Positions 1-9,017 of a DNA stretch of 64,000 nt are shown one piece after another; the first letter of the stretch is position 1; every line of letters begins with the position of its first letter. Position numbers and translations under genes: made by a program. This stretch comes from Neobacillus soli NBRC 102451. Lineage in GTDB: Bacteria; Bacillota; Bacilli; Bacillales; Cytobacillaceae. The stretch covers positions 1 to 64,000 of the forward strand of contig NZ_BCVI01000019.1 of NCBI RefSeq assembly GCF_001591665.1. Direction: 5' to 3'. The notes under the pieces were generated by a model. The model was not told the DNA's origin and did no database searches. It was given only the letters and a program-made list of their open reading frames with translations.

Positions 1-9
1 GCTGCTAGG

Positions 10-68
10 ACGCTGAAGCTAGACAATTCTCAAAGTCGAAAATTATATACTTTCTTATCTTTTAAAAT
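10..68 (+). repeat. Dispersed intergenic repeat, copy A (degenerate)
   Basis: This stretch aligns with the segment just after corA (copy B) and, in reverse complement, with part of the proS leader (copy C). Shared blocks are an ACGCTGAAGCTAGACAATT-like core (GCGCTGGAGCTGGACAATT in B and C), TCAAAG, and CTTTCTTATCTTTTAAAA at the right end in A and B. Copies A and B both run directly into a terminator hairpin. This copy has the most substitutions. No coding potential is evident. Confidence 0.6.
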
Positions 69-70
69 GA

Positions 71-99
71 AAGGCATTCCTATTTAACGGAATGCCTCT
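71..99 (-). terminator. Terminator of the germination operon
   Basis: A 9-bp stem (AGGCATTCC / GGAATGCCT) with an 8-base loop lies immediately after the stop codon of the DUF421 gene. The T-run is moderate on both strands, so it may act in both directions. Confidence 0.65.
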
Positions 100-100
100 T

Positions 101-802
101 TTAATGGAATAAATGGTCCGAACGTTTATCCACATACAAGGAACCATCCTGTTGCAGTTCCGCATAAAAAACTTCAGAAAGCTTGATGCCTGACACCATT
201 AATTTCTGTTCAACCCAGCTTCGATTTATGTTAAACTGCTTCAGGTTTTCATCGATTATTTTACCATCAGCAATGAGCTGAACCGGGATTGGGGTTTGCT
301 GCGGCTGCTTTGTAATCGGTATAACTTCTTGTTTCAGTGGTTGCTTTCCAGCTTTTAATAGAACGGATAATTCGCCATTTGTTTCAAAAATGGCATATTC
401 GACTTCAGCGATAGAAAATACATCCTTGCCGCGTAGGAGCTTCAGCAATTCATCCATATCTAAGCGTAAATTTTGTAATTTCTGTTCTAATACTTTCCCT
501 TGTTTAATAACAATGACGGGCTCGCCATCAATAAGCTGCCGTGCCTTTCGCGATTTTAAATCTAGGAAAGCAACCAGCAATGTTAACCCAGACCATGTCA
601 AAAGGCTGACAATACCTGCAGACACTTTCAAACTTGGGTCGACAGTTAAGGACCCGGCAATCGTCCCGATTGAGATTCCGGTAATATAGTTAAAAAAAGT
701 CAACTGGGAAATCTGTTTTCTCCCCATAATCCTTGTCAACAGAAAAAGGACGAAAAAAGCGCCGACTGCCCTGCAGAAAACTTCAATCAAATTCATCTGC
801 AT
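101..802 (-). CDS. DUF421 (YetF/YcaP-type) membrane protein
   Basis: 233 aa. Two or three membrane helices in about the first 80 residues are followed by a soluble domain. The segment GRKQISQLTFFNYITGISIG near residues 28-47 is the hallmark of the DUF421/YetF family, and the C-terminal half carries the usual DGxxIxxNL...W...L pattern (residues 178-200). The biochemical role of the family is not settled. It is the last gene of the germination operon, 11 bases after the GerC-type gene, and related YetF-like proteins are often found in sporulation or germination clusters, so a spore-membrane role is plausible but inferred. The ATG follows GGAGAGG; a second ATG two codons on is also possible. Confidence 0.85.
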   Translation of the reverse strand: MQMNLIEVFCRAVGAFFVLFLLTRIMGRKQISQLTFFNYITGISIGTIAGSLTVDPSLKVSAGIVSLLTWSGLTLLVAFLDLKSRKARQLIDGEPVIVIKQGKVLEQKLQNLRLDMDELLKLLRGKDVFSIAEVEYAIFETNGELSVLLKAGKQPLKQEVIPITKQPQQTPIPVQLIADGKIIDENLKQFNINRSWVEQKLMVSGIKLSEVFYAELQQDGSLYVDKRSDHLFH

Positions 803-813
803 TCTTCCTCTCC

Positions 814-1914
814 TTATTCAATTAATCCAGTATCTTCAATTTGCATTTTAGTTTGGACCTTAAATTTAATCTCAGGGTAAATCCGTTTCCACTCCTCCCA
901 ATCATCATTATTGAAATGGCGTGAGCGATATCGCAGACCAAACCCAATTGGGTCAAGATTAGCTTTTTGGATTTTCACAAGCACATTTCTAATTTCCTTG
1001 TTTAATGTTTTTTCGGCGGCTTTCTCATAGGATGATAATTTTTCGTTTGGTACACGTCTTGTAGCCTCTTCCAATGTCCCCTCAAGCGAAACATTTACCT
1101 TTATATATGGAGTTTTTCCTTTAGGAGTATGGATTTTATATTTCGTCTTCACTTTATGTGTATCAATAACGACCACTATTTTTCCTTTGGTTATTTTATT
1201 TGCGCTTTTCTCCTCCCTCTTTCTTAAGAAACTAACTATTTTTGTCTCTTCCGGGTTAAGGGCCAACTTTTGATAGCTTTTATTAAAAAGTCCAACTTTA
1301 TTAATTTCTAAAATATCCTTTTTCGCTTCAATGATTGGGAGCATCGGATCAATGCCACGTTCAATCAAGCGATACTTAAAGTCAAACAGGAACTCTGATA
1401 TGACATATGGAGTCTCTGATCCATCTTTCCCTAATGAGAGAAACAAGGCATTTGATGGGATAAACTCTGATTTTGGCTTTACTTTTAATACCTCTAATGC
1501 GGTTGGTTTCCCAATAGCGACCCAGGCAATTGCTTGGATATCTCTCCTTCTTGTAAACCAATAATAGATTCCAGCATTACCTTTTTCTTTCACAACCTCC
1601 TCACCAACTACGATGACCTTTGCATGACTGAAATCTACCTCTTTATCTACTTTTGTTTTAATAATTCTTACGGCTTCAGAAATCGAATCAGCTTTTTCCG
1701 AAACAATTTCGAATTCAGTAGGACTATCCCTAGAAGCTTTTGGGATGGCAAATTTAAGGCTGACGAGATATTTCTTTGAACTGTTTTTCGCAAGGTCCAC
1801 ACCGATGCTGACAACAAAAAAACGTTTATCAATATCTTTAAAACCGCAGCCGTTTAACAATATAATAGAAGAGAGAATAATGACTACTAGTCTCCAATTG
1901 CTTAAGGATTTCAT
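814..1914 (-). CDS. Ger(x)C-family spore germination lipoprotein
   Basis: 366 aa, the usual length for GerAC/GerBC/GerKC-type subunits of nutrient germinant receptors. It opens with a lipoprotein signal peptide ending in the lipobox LNGC (Cys about residue 23), then the conserved DIDKRFFVVSIGVDL segment, and ends in the mixed alpha/beta C-terminal domain typical of GerC proteins. It would be anchored to the outer face of the spore inner membrane and act with the two membrane subunits encoded upstream. Its start overlaps the stop of the GerB-type gene (ATGA), indicating translational coupling. The ATG is preceded by GGAGGCGG. Which nutrient is sensed cannot be read from the sequence. Confidence 0.93.
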   Translation of the reverse strand: MKSLSNWRLVVIILSSIILLNGCGFKDIDKRFFVVSIGVDLAKNSSKKYLVSLKFAIPKASRDSPTEFEIVSEKADSISEAVRIIKTKVDKEVDFSHAKVIVVGEEVVKEKGNAGIYYWFTRRRDIQAIAWVAIGKPTALEVLKVKPKSEFIPSNALFLSLGKDGSETPYVISEFLFDFKYRLIERGIDPMLPIIEAKKDILEINKVGLFNKSYQKLALNPEETKIVSFLRKREEKSANKITKGKIVVVIDTHKVKTKYKIHTPKGKTPYIKVNVSLEGTLEEATRRVPNEKLSSYEKAAEKTLNKEIRNVLVKIQKANLDPIGFGLRYRSRHFNNDDWEEWKRIYPEIKFKVQTKMQIEDTGLIE

Positions 1915-2984
1915 ACCGACCGCCTCCTAGCCCAAATGAAAAAGATTGCGACTAGAACAATTTCAAAGCCTAGACGGACAATCATCCAATAAACGGTTAC
2001 TTTATTTAACAGTAATGTATTTAAGAAAATCACCCCGGCAATCGAAGCACCGGAAAAAATAGAAAGGATCAGCAAATTCTGTTTTTTACTTACTTTTTCT
2101 TTAAAAGTTCCCTTAATTAATTCATAAGCAACGTGCCAATGGACTGAGACACTTATTAGCGTGATGCTCATGTAAAACATCAAAAATAAAAAGATGACTC
2201 GTTCAATCGGGCTATACACTAACCGAAGTGAATCTGCCGTTGAAATCCAGGGATAAAGATATTCATTGGCCCCATCTGAACCGTGAAAACCAATTGGAAT
2301 AAAAAAGGTCGTAAATAAATTGAATACTCCAAATATAAAAATAGCAATAAAATTCAAAACCTTCAATTTCCCATTAATCACACGATTAAAAATTATCAAA
2401 TTGGAGTAACCGGAAAAACAATAGGTAGCTGCAGCGATTGATTTTATACTTGGTCTTTCAAAAATATGGGTACCGACCTCTAGCATTGAATCCCAGCTAA
2501 GATAATCATTTGCAAATGCCTTAAAAATAATAAAGGCGATTAAGGGCGTATTAAAAAATAGGACAATTTCCATAAAATACACAACTCTTTGTGTAGGGAG
2601 CTGAATGATTAAAAAAATTGCGGCTAAATAGATAACGAGCAAGGCTAATTTTGGCATTTCTGGGTTAATAAACCTGACTAATATATCAATAAACCCAACT
2701 AGCGTGATCAGTCCAGCCGAAAACCAGATTAATTGGATACTGCCAAAGTGGATTATTTTTAACCAGCGATGCTTGGAATTAGCTGAAATTTCAGGGAGGC
2801 CCTGCTCAGGAAACCTGTTGATGGCAGTACTATAAAAATAATTTAACGCTATACCAATCGGAATGGCAATTAACACCCCCATAACGGCCCCATTGTACCG
2901 GTATTCAATTAAGATTTTGGGCACAAAGATGATGACATTGACAATCATATTTAATAAAACTAAATATAAAAAATAACGGTTCAT
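1911..2984 (-). CDS. GerAB/GerKB-type germinant receptor permease subunit
   Basis: 357 aa with about ten hydrophobic helices, matching the GerAB/ArcD/ProY family (APC superfamily fold). In germinant receptors this subunit binds the nutrient, as shown for GerAB with L-alanine. The order here, A-type, B-type, C-type, is that of B. subtilis gerA and gerB rather than gerK. A GGAGGGGAGGAAGGG tract precedes the ATG and the gap to the A-type gene is 14 bases, so the three are one transcript. The binding-pocket residues are not diagnostic by eye, so the ligand is unknown. Confidence 0.93.
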   Translation of the reverse strand: MNRYFLYLVLLNMIVNVIIFVPKILIEYRYNGAVMGVLIAIPIGIALNYFYSTAINRFPEQGLPEISANSKHRWLKIIHFGSIQLIWFSAGLITLVGFIDILVRFINPEMPKLALLVIYLAAIFLIIQLPTQRVVYFMEIVLFFNTPLIAFIIFKAFANDYLSWDSMLEVGTHIFERPSIKSIAAATYCFSGYSNLIIFNRVINGKLKVLNFIAIFIFGVFNLFTTFFIPIGFHGSDGANEYLYPWISTADSLRLVYSPIERVIFLFLMFYMSITLISVSVHWHVAYELIKGTFKEKVSKKQNLLILSIFSGASIAGVIFLNTLLLNKVTVYWMIVRLGFEIVLVAIFFIWARRRSV

Positions 2985-2998
2985 CCCTTCCTCCCCTC

Positions 2999-4342
2999 CT
3001 ATTTATTACTGTTCTCTCCTGGTTTACTTTGAACCAGCGTTAAAAACGGCTCCCCGAAACTATCAAGTTTCACCATATAGGCCAGGACCAAAAAGAAGCC
3101 TAAGACGACTCCAACCAGTCCGAATAGTGAAGAAATTAATAAAACGAAATACTTTAATACCCTAATAGTAAAACTGAACGCATTAATCGGAACGACAAAG
3201 TTTGAAATCGCCACAAATGAAACAATTACAATCATAATATTACTGACAAGCCCTGCTTCTGCTGCAGCCTGTCCTAAAATCAAACCACCCACTGTTGTTG
3301 CAGTCGGGCCAACGGCTTTTGGCAGCCGGATACTTGCCTCCGTTAACAGCTCCACCATGAAAAGCATTAACACTACTTCAATATAGGATGGATACGGTAT
3401 TGCTGTTCGACTCCCAGCAATGGACAACGCTAATTGAATCCGAAATATCTCAGGATTATAGCTTGTTACTGCTACATATAAACCAGGAAGAATCAAGCTG
3501 ACATTAAAGGCGGTATAGCGAAGAACTTTTAAAAATTTGGTGATCCAATAAGCCTGATAAATATCCTCCATCGAGGCCATCAAATCCTTCATGACAGTGG
3601 GCAAAATGACAGCAAACGAAGAACCGTGAATTAACAGGATCACTTTACCCATTGATAGATTCACCGCTACACGGTCAGGCCTTTCCGTTACTAGCATCAA
3701 TGGAAATAGAGCCTTATTTGATTTCCTGAGCGAATCGAACAATTGCTCTCCTGATTGGAACATATCAATATCCACATTGGCTAAAAACTTTTTTATTCTT
3801 TTTAACGTATCAGGATCGGTAAACCTAGTATCATGAAGAATCATTACCCGGGTTTTAGAGAGATTTCCTACTGTACTTGATTCCACCATTAAAGCCGTAC
3901 TAGGATAACGCTGACGAATTAATCCAAGATTAACAGGCAGGCTTTCACTAAAACCTGCTTGTGGACCTTGAATCGTTGTTTCGACAGTTGTATCCATAAC
4001 AGCATTATTTCGGTCCATTTTACAATCAAACAAGAAAACAAAATCCTGATAAAAAAGAATCGCTACCCCCCGCAACAACTCTTCAAGTGCTTTTTGTTCA
4101 TCTTCATATTCACTTACTTTGGGGTTCGATTGCAGAAAATTTAGAAATTCCTCTGGACCAGTTATTTCAAAAAAAGGCTTAAGAATGTTATCATGTAAGA
4201 TTGCTTCATCGCAAATCGATTTAATATAAAGTGCTTCCATATATTTTTCTTTTGAATGGTTCTCCTTAAAAACCATATCTTCCGGTTGCTGCAGCATATT
4301 TAACAGATGATCTCGGATGGTTTGGACGTTGTTAGATGGCAT
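2999..4342 (-). CDS. GerA/SpoVAF-family germination receptor subunit A
   Basis: 447 aa. An N-terminal soluble domain of about 250 residues is followed by a membrane domain with roughly five helices, as in GerAA, GerKA and SpoVAF. The family signature VTERPDRVAVNLSMGKVILL (about residues 217-236) and ASIRLPKAVGPTATTVGG near residue 335 are present. This is the first gene of the germination operon and probably forms the oligomeric channel-like part of the receptor in the spore inner membrane. It is shorter than many GerAA proteins, lacking a long C-terminal tail. I could not find a convincing sigma-G promoter upstream by eye, although forespore expression is expected. Confidence 0.93.
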   Translation of the reverse strand: MPSNNVQTIRDHLLNMLQQPEDMVFKENHSKEKYMEALYIKSICDEAILHDNILKPFFEITGPEEFLNFLQSNPKVSEYEDEQKALEELLRGVAILFYQDFVFLFDCKMDRNNAVMDTTVETTIQGPQAGFSESLPVNLGLIRQRYPSTALMVESSTVGNLSKTRVMILHDTRFTDPDTLKRIKKFLANVDIDMFQSGEQLFDSLRKSNKALFPLMLVTERPDRVAVNLSMGKVILLIHGSSFAVILPTVMKDLMASMEDIYQAYWITKFLKVLRYTAFNVSLILPGLYVAVTSYNPEIFRIQLALSIAGSRTAIPYPSYIEVVLMLFMVELLTEASIRLPKAVGPTATTVGGLILGQAAAEAGLVSNIMIVIVSFVAISNFVVPINAFSFTIRVLKYFVLLISSLFGLVGVVLGFFLVLAYMVKLDSFGEPFLTLVQSKPGENSNK

Positions 4343-4418
4343 TTTTTAACCTCTTTACGAGCTTCTTTTTTCATAAGTTCCCACAATGATTGGTATTTTA
4401 TTCTAAAAAGAAAAATCC

Positions 4419-4443
4419 GCTATTTTTTAATGAGGAAAATAGC
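4419..4443. other. Hairpin between divergent gerA-type and corA genes
   Basis: An 8-bp inverted repeat GCTATTTT / AAAATAGC with a 9-base AT-rich loop lies in the divergent promoter region. It could be an operator or a short attenuator for the minus-strand transcript. Nothing else identifies it. Confidence 0.35.
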
Positions 4444-4521
4444 TTAATGCTAGTTATGGTTTAATTATTTTGATATTGTCTATTTATATAATGTAAATAA
4501 TTGAAGATAGTAGGGTGTTAT

Positions 4522-5472
4522 ATGTTACGAACGGTCGCTGTCAGTAAAGAAAATAAATTAGTCAAAGACATTGAAATAACGCAATTAGTGTCGGGAGAGT
4601 TTAAATGGTATTGGATTGATTTTAACCAACCAACCGAAGATGAAGTTGAATTTCTCAGGCACCCACTTTCCTTCCATCATTTGGCGATTGAGGATTGTAT
4701 CCATCATTTGCAGCGGCCAAAGCTTGATTATTATGAGGATCATACCTTTTTTGTGGTCCAGGCCTTAAATCAAAAAACAATTACAAGGGAAGAAGTTAAC
4801 TTTTTTCTGAATGAAAAATACGTGGTTACTTTTCACCATGAGCTGTCTCCCGAGGTGGATGATGTTTGGAACCGTCTCAATTTATCAACAGAAGTGGATA
4901 AGTGGGACCCCTTCCATGTCTTTTACTATGTTCTTGATAAAATGGTCGATAATTATTTCCCGCTTGTTAATCAAATTGATGATACCTTAAATGAAATTGA
5001 TGATAATTCGAAAGGAAGATCGATGGAAGCATTGTTAAAGGATTTGTTTGAGACGAGACACGACCTCCTCTCCTTAAGGCATACGATTACACCGATGCGT
5101 GACCTTTTGTACCGGATTATTAACTCGCAGCGACTGACAAGTATTCGCGGAAAAATCGCCTATTTCTCTGATATTTATGACCATTTGCTGAAATTAACGG
5201 AAATGATTGAGGCCAGTCGCGAACTAACCACCGACATCCGCGATAGCTATATTTCCATTAATTCAAATGAAACAAACCATGTAATGAAGGTATTAACCGT
5301 TATCACCACCATCTTCATGCCGCTCACTTTCATCGTCGGTGTTTATGGGATGAACTTCCGGAATATGCCGGAAACGAACTGGAAATACGGCTATTTTGGC
5401 GCACTATTCCTTATGTTTCTAATCGCGCTGGGAATGTATATTTGGTTTAATAAAAAGGGATGGTTTAAATAA
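4522..5472 (+). CDS. corA: CorA-family divalent metal transporter
   Basis: 316 aa from the ATG at 4522, which has AGGGTG five bases upstream; an in-frame TTG at 4501 lacks a good ribosome site. A large N-terminal cytoplasmic domain leads into a long alpha-helical stalk (about residues 160-255) and two C-terminal membrane helices. The first ends with YGMNF, the GMN selectivity motif that defines CorA channels for Mg2+, Co2+ and Ni2+. The C-terminus is basic (FNKKGWFK). It stands alone, divergent from the germination operon, and is followed by repeat copy B and a terminator. Confidence 0.93.
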   Translation: MLRTVAVSKENKLVKDIEITQLVSGEFKWYWIDFNQPTEDEVEFLRHPLSFHHLAIEDCIHHLQRPKLDYYEDHTFFVVQALNQKTITREEVNFFLNEKYVVTFHHELSPEVDDVWNRLNLSTEVDKWDPFHVFYYVLDKMVDNYFPLVNQIDDTLNEIDDNSKGRSMEALLKDLFETRHDLLSLRHTITPMRDLLYRIINSQRLTSIRGKIAYFSDIYDHLLKLTEMIEASRELTTDIRDSYISINSNETNHVMKVLTVITTIFMPLTFIVGVYGMNFRNMPETNWKYGYFGALFLMFLIALGMYIWFNKKGWFK

Positions 5473-5474
5473 GA

Positions 5475-5538
5475 AAAGCGCAAGGGCGCTGGAGCTGGAC
5501 AATTTTCAAAGCCAAAATTTATTCTTTCTTATCTTTTA
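5475..5538 (+). repeat. Dispersed intergenic repeat, copy B
   Basis: The block GCGCTGGAGCTGGACAATT, then TCAAAG and the right end CTTTCTTATCTTTTAAAA, matches copy A at the window start and the core of copy C (reverse strand) in the proS leader. It begins two bases after the corA stop codon and runs directly into a terminator, so it lies in the corA 3' untranslated region. Confidence 0.7.
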
Positions 5539-5573
5539 AAAAAGACTAGCGAAAAATTACGCTAGTCTTTCTT
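5539..5573. terminator. Bidirectional terminator between corA and the small membrane protein gene
   Basis: An 11-bp stem AAAGACTAGCG / CGCTAGTCTTT with an 8-base loop is flanked by A- and T-rich runs on both sides. It can end both converging transcripts. Confidence 0.8.
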
Positions 5574-5581
5574 GGTTACTA

Positions 5582-5890
5582 TTACCAATCTTCATGATCA
5601 ACAGTCCCGCCAGTTAAATCAATCGTATTCCGCTCGCCTTGATAATAAGTTTTGCCATCCTTTTCAAAAATGAGATTTTCATACGTAAAAACTTTTTGCC
5701 CATTTGGAAGATGAATAACAACCTTTTCTCCTGGATGTTCTAAGGGTGCTTCAATTTTTATCGTGCTTTGGTAGTAATAGCGAACAACATAGAAACCGAC
5801 TGCTAGGATCAGGCAAGCTGTTATCAAAAAAAATAGACCCTTCCAGGAAGATTGCTTCGGCTTGTGGTTATATAATTCTACTCTAGTCAA
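5582..5890 (-). CDS. Small single-pass membrane protein of unknown function
   Basis: 102 aa. A short basic cytoplasmic N-terminus (residues 1-17) precedes one hydrophobic helix (about 18-40), then an extracytoplasmic domain of about 60 residues rich in beta-forming segments (GEKVVIHLPNGQKVFTYENL). I do not recognise a named family. The start is TTG: GGGAGGAG lies seven bases before it and no ATG is suitably placed. It is transcribed alone, convergent with corA, upstream of the divergent M42 peptidase gene. The layout suggests a surface-exposed or wall-facing domain, but no function can be assigned. Confidence 0.7.
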   Translation of the reverse strand: MTRVELYNHKPKQSSWKGLFFLITACLILAVGFYVVRYYYQSTIKIEAPLEHPGEKVVIHLPNGQKVFTYENLIFEKDGKTYYQGERNTIDLTGGTVDHEDW

Positions 5891-6132
5891 CTTTTTTCTC
5901 CTCCCGCTTGTGTAAGTGGCTGTATTAACTCCTCTAAACCATTTTTCAAATAGTTAGAATAGTTCCATTTATGCCCGAATTTTTCTGTATTTAACCATTA
6001 AATATAAAATCCTGGCACAGGTTAACCTATGCAATAGCATTAAAAAAGTTGTCAATTAATCTTTTTCCAACATGACATTTCCAATTTTATGTATAATAGG
6101 TAAGTATTAAATTTCAGAAAGGGGTCATTAAG

Positions 6133-7182
6133 GTGGCTAATATCAATTTAGAAGAGACGTTAAAATTAATAACAGACTTAGTGTCCATTCCAAGCCCATC
6201 AGGAAATACGAATGAGGTCATTACCTTTGTTGAAAAATTCCTTGCCGAATTACGGTTAAAAACAAGCAGAAATCGTAAAGGCGGACTTATAGCGACAATC
6301 GAGGGGAAAGATTCAAGCAAACACAGAATGCTTACTGCGCACGTAGATACACTTGGGGCGATGGTAAAGGAAGTAAAATCGAATGGCAGATTAAAGATTG
6401 ATTTGATTGGCGGCTTTAAGTACAACTCGATTGAAGGTGAATACTGCCAAATTGAAACGAGCAGCGGAAAGAAAATTACAGGCACCATTCTCATGCACCA
6501 AACATCTGTGCACGTCTATAAGGATGCAGGAAAAGCAGAGAGAAATCAGGATAACATGGAAGTAAGAATTGATGAAAAAGTACATACTGCAGAGGAAGTA
6601 AGGGCACTTGGCATTGAGGTCGGCGATTTTGTTTCATTTGACCCGCGGGTAGAAGTCACTCCAGGAGGCTATATAAAATCCCGCCATTTGGATGATAAGG
6701 CAAGTGTTGCCATTCTCCTTCAATTAATAAAGCAAATTCAAACAGAAAACATTCACTTGCCATATACAACCCATTTTCTGATTTCAAACAATGAAGAAAT
6801 CGGCTACGGTGGCAACTCAAATATTACCCCAGAAACGGTAGAGTATTTAGCTGTTGATATGGGCGCAATGGGAGACGGGCAGTCAACGGACGAATATACC
6901 GTTTCCATTTGCGTCAAGGATGCTAGCGGTCCTTATCATTACCAATTGCGAAAAAATTTGGTTCGCCTCGCCCTTGAGAATAAAATCGATTATAAACTTG
7001 ATATTTATCCGTTCTATGGTTCAGATGCTTCGGCAGCGATCCGCTCTGGACACGACATTGTTCACGGCTTAATCGGCCCTGGCATCGATTCGTCCCATGC
7101 TTTTGAACGTACCCATCAATCATCGATTGAAAATACAGCAAGGCTCTTGAATAAGTACGTTCAATCTGAATTAGTCCTTTAA
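6133..7182 (+). CDS. M42-family metallo-aminopeptidase (YhfE-like)
   Basis: 349 aa. The fold is that of M42 (PepA/FrvX/YsdC) di-metal aminopeptidases: TAHVDTLG (metal-binding His-x-Asp, about residue 70), the RHLDDKAS bridging-Asp motif (about residue 185), NNEEIGYGG with the catalytic Glu pair (about 220), an Asp ligand in LAVDMGA, and a late His ligand in SSHAFERTH. These enzymes trim N-terminal residues from peptides in the cytosol as large oligomers. The start is GTG at 6133 with AGAAAGGGG nine bases upstream. A TATAAT hexamer at 6092-6097 is a plausible -10. It is monocistronic. Confidence 0.88.
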   Translation: MANINLEETLKLITDLVSIPSPSGNTNEVITFVEKFLAELRLKTSRNRKGGLIATIEGKDSSKHRMLTAHVDTLGAMVKEVKSNGRLKIDLIGGFKYNSIEGEYCQIETSSGKKITGTILMHQTSVHVYKDAGKAERNQDNMEVRIDEKVHTAEEVRALGIEVGDFVSFDPRVEVTPGGYIKSRHLDDKASVAILLQLIKQIQTENIHLPYTTHFLISNNEEIGYGGNSNITPETVEYLAVDMGAMGDGQSTDEYTVSICVKDASGPYHYQLRKNLVRLALENKIDYKLDIYPFYGSDASAAIRSGHDIVHGLIGPGIDSSHAFERTHQSSIENTARLLNKYVQSELVL

Positions 7183-7229
7183 ATACCATGCTTTCCTTAA
7201 CTTTTAATTAAATTTTAACTAAATTTTTA

Positions 7230-7258
7230 TTGCATCCATTACAAAACCGCTTTATGAT
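7230..7258 (+). promoter_or_regulatory. Sigma-A-type promoter of the dlt operon
   Basis: TTGCAT and TATGAT are separated by exactly 17 bases, about 75 bases before dltX. I did not see a sigma-X-type (TGAAAC / CGTC) promoter here, although sigma-X drives dlt in B. subtilis. Confidence 0.65.
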
Positions 7259-7331
7259 AGTTAAGTCTTGTTAAGGAATTGTTATTAATTTTACATTTTA
7301 TCACAAATTTACTTTTGGGGGGTAAACCGCC

Positions 7332-7481
7332 ATGTTTCATAAATTAAAGGTGTTCTTTACGAACCAAAAGCTTAATTGGTTAGGCCGCTTTGCCTATTAC
7401 TTACTAATTTTGCTTCTGTTATTTTTTATGTATGGATTTAATGATGCGAGCGCCGGTTCATATATTTACAATGATTTTTAA
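7332..7481 (+). CDS. dltX: DltX, teichoic acid D-alanylation small membrane protein
   Basis: 49 aa, too short for most ORF callers. It has one hydrophobic helix (about residues 22-38) and ends in SYIYNDF, the conserved aromatic C-terminus of DltX. In the Dlt pathway this microprotein works at the outer face of the membrane with DltB and DltD in moving D-alanine onto lipoteichoic acid. The ATG follows a GGGGGG-rich ribosome site (7316-7322). It lies 12 bases before dltA, first in the operon, the standard position of dltX in Bacilli. Length, C-terminal motif and position together make the call firm. Confidence 0.92.
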   Translation: MFHKLKVFFTNQKLNWLGRFAYYLLILLLLFFMYGFNDASAGSYIYNDF

Positions 7482-7493
7482 CGGGAGGAAGCC

Positions 7494-9017
7494 TTGAAAA
7501 TGAAAATGTTAGACACCATTAGAGCCCTAGCGCTTTCACAACCAGCAGCATTGGCCTATATTTCTCCCAACACCGAAATCACTTATGATGAGCTTTGGAC
7601 ACAATCAGAGCGCATTGCTGCTTTCATTTCTAAACAAAACCTAAAAATGGGTTCTTCTGTTTTAGTTTACGGTCATATGGAAGCGCAAATGATTGCTTCC
7701 TTCCTGGGATGTGTAAAGGCAGGACATTCGTATATTCCTGTTGATACTTCCATCCCTATCGACAGGGTCAATAAAATAATTGACAGTGCCAAAACAGAGT
7801 TAATCATTAATGTTTCAGGAGAGCAGATGGTTATTGACAATTCTGCTGCATTCATTTTTAATTTCAATGAAATCATGTTGAAACAAGCTTATGAAGAGCC
7901 AAGCAATCCTTCAAACTGGGTTCGCGGCGATGAAAATTTTTATATCATTTATACGTCCGGAAGTACCGGAAATCCAAAAGGTGTACAAATTTCTGCCAAT
8001 AATTTGGAGAGCTTTGTTGATTGGATGACTGCTGATTTTCCAATTAGTGGTTCTCTCCGCTTTTTAAATCAAGCACCCTACTCTTTTGATCTATCAGTCA
8101 TGGATCTTTACCCTGCTCTTGCCAGCGGTGGAACCATTTTTGCGATTACGAAAGAAATGATTGCCAAACCAAAAATTTTATTTGAGGCCTTACTGAAATC
8201 AAAAACACAGGTTTGGACGTCAACACCATCATTTGTGCAGATGTGTTTAATGGACCCGTCGTTTACGCAGGAATTACTTCCCGCCCTACGCGTTTTTTTA
8301 TTTTGCGGAGAAATCCTGCCAGCAGCGATTTGCAAGCAATTAATGGAGCGCTTCCCAAAGGCAAAAATATTCAATACGTATGGGCCGACGGAGGCGACCG
8401 TTGCGATTACTTCCATTGAGATTACAGCTGCCATGTTAGAGCTCTATCCGAATTTACCGATTGGAAAAACGAAACCAGATACTAGTATTTTACTACTCGG
8501 TGAAAATGGGTTGGAGGTCCAGCCTGGAGAGATAGGTGAACTGATTATCGTCGGCCCTAGTGTAAGCAAGAGCTATTTAGGGGAGCAAGAACTAACTGAT
8601 AAAGCATTTTATAAAATTTCAGGAGTACAGGCATACAGAACGGGTGATGCCGGCTACTGTGATCAAGACGGGCTTCTGTTTTATAAAGGCCGGATTGATT
8701 TTCAGATTAAACTGCACGGCTACCGGATGGAATTGGAAGAAATTGAATATCATATAACTCATTCAAAATACGTGAAATCGGTTGTAGTCGTTCCGGTTTA
8801 TCAAAAAGAAAAAATTGACTATTTATTGGCGGCGATTACACCTGCGGAGAATGACTTTGAAAAGGAATATCAATTAACAAGTGCGATTAAAAAGGAACTG
8901 AGTGAGGTCATTCCAGCTTATATGATTCCTAGAAAGTTCACCTATCGGGATGAACTTCCGATGACACCGAACGGTAAGATTGACCGAAAACAAATTAGGG
9001 AATTGGTACTATCATGA
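7494..9017 (+). CDS. dltA: D-alanine--D-alanyl carrier protein ligase DltA
   Basis: 507 aa. An ANL-superfamily adenylating enzyme that activates D-alanine with ATP and loads it on the phosphopantetheine of DltC. Visible motifs: P-loop IYTSGSTGNPKGV (about residues 152-164), NTYGPTEATV (about 294), YRTGDAG (about 382), and the C-terminal lysine region TPNGKIDRK (about 491). The family length is about 500 residues. GGGAGGAA sits three bases before a TTG at 7494, which I take as the start; ATG codons at 7500 and 7506 are alternatives. Its stop overlaps the dltB start by four bases. Confidence 0.96.
   Translation: MKMKMLDTIRALALSQPAALAYISPNTEITYDELWTQSERIAAFISKQNLKMGSSVLVYGHMEAQMIASFLGCVKAGHSYIPVDTSIPIDRVNKIIDSAKTELIINVSGEQMVIDNSAAFIFNFNEIMLKQAYEEPSNPSNWVRGDENFYIIYTSGSTGNPKGVQISANNLESFVDWMTADFPISGSLRFLNQAPYSFDLSVMDLYPALASGGTIFAITKEMIAKPKILFEALLKSKTQVWTSTPSFVQMCLMDPSFTQELLPALRVFLFCGEILPAAICKQLMERFPKAKIFNTYGPTEATVAITSIEITAAMLELYPNLPIGKTKPDTSILLLGENGLEVQPGEIGELIIVGPSVSKSYLGEQELTDKAFYKISGVQAYRTGDAGYCDQDGLLFYKGRIDFQIKLHGYRMELEEIEYHITHSKYVKSVVVVPVYQKEKIDYLLAAITPAENDFEKEYQLTSAIKKELSEVIPAYMIPRKFTYRDELPMTPNGKIDRKQIRELVLS

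Noticed and set aside
7190-7331. Sigma-X-type promoter for dlt
   Set aside because: No TGAAAC/CGTC-like pair was found; the sigma-A pair is the only good match.
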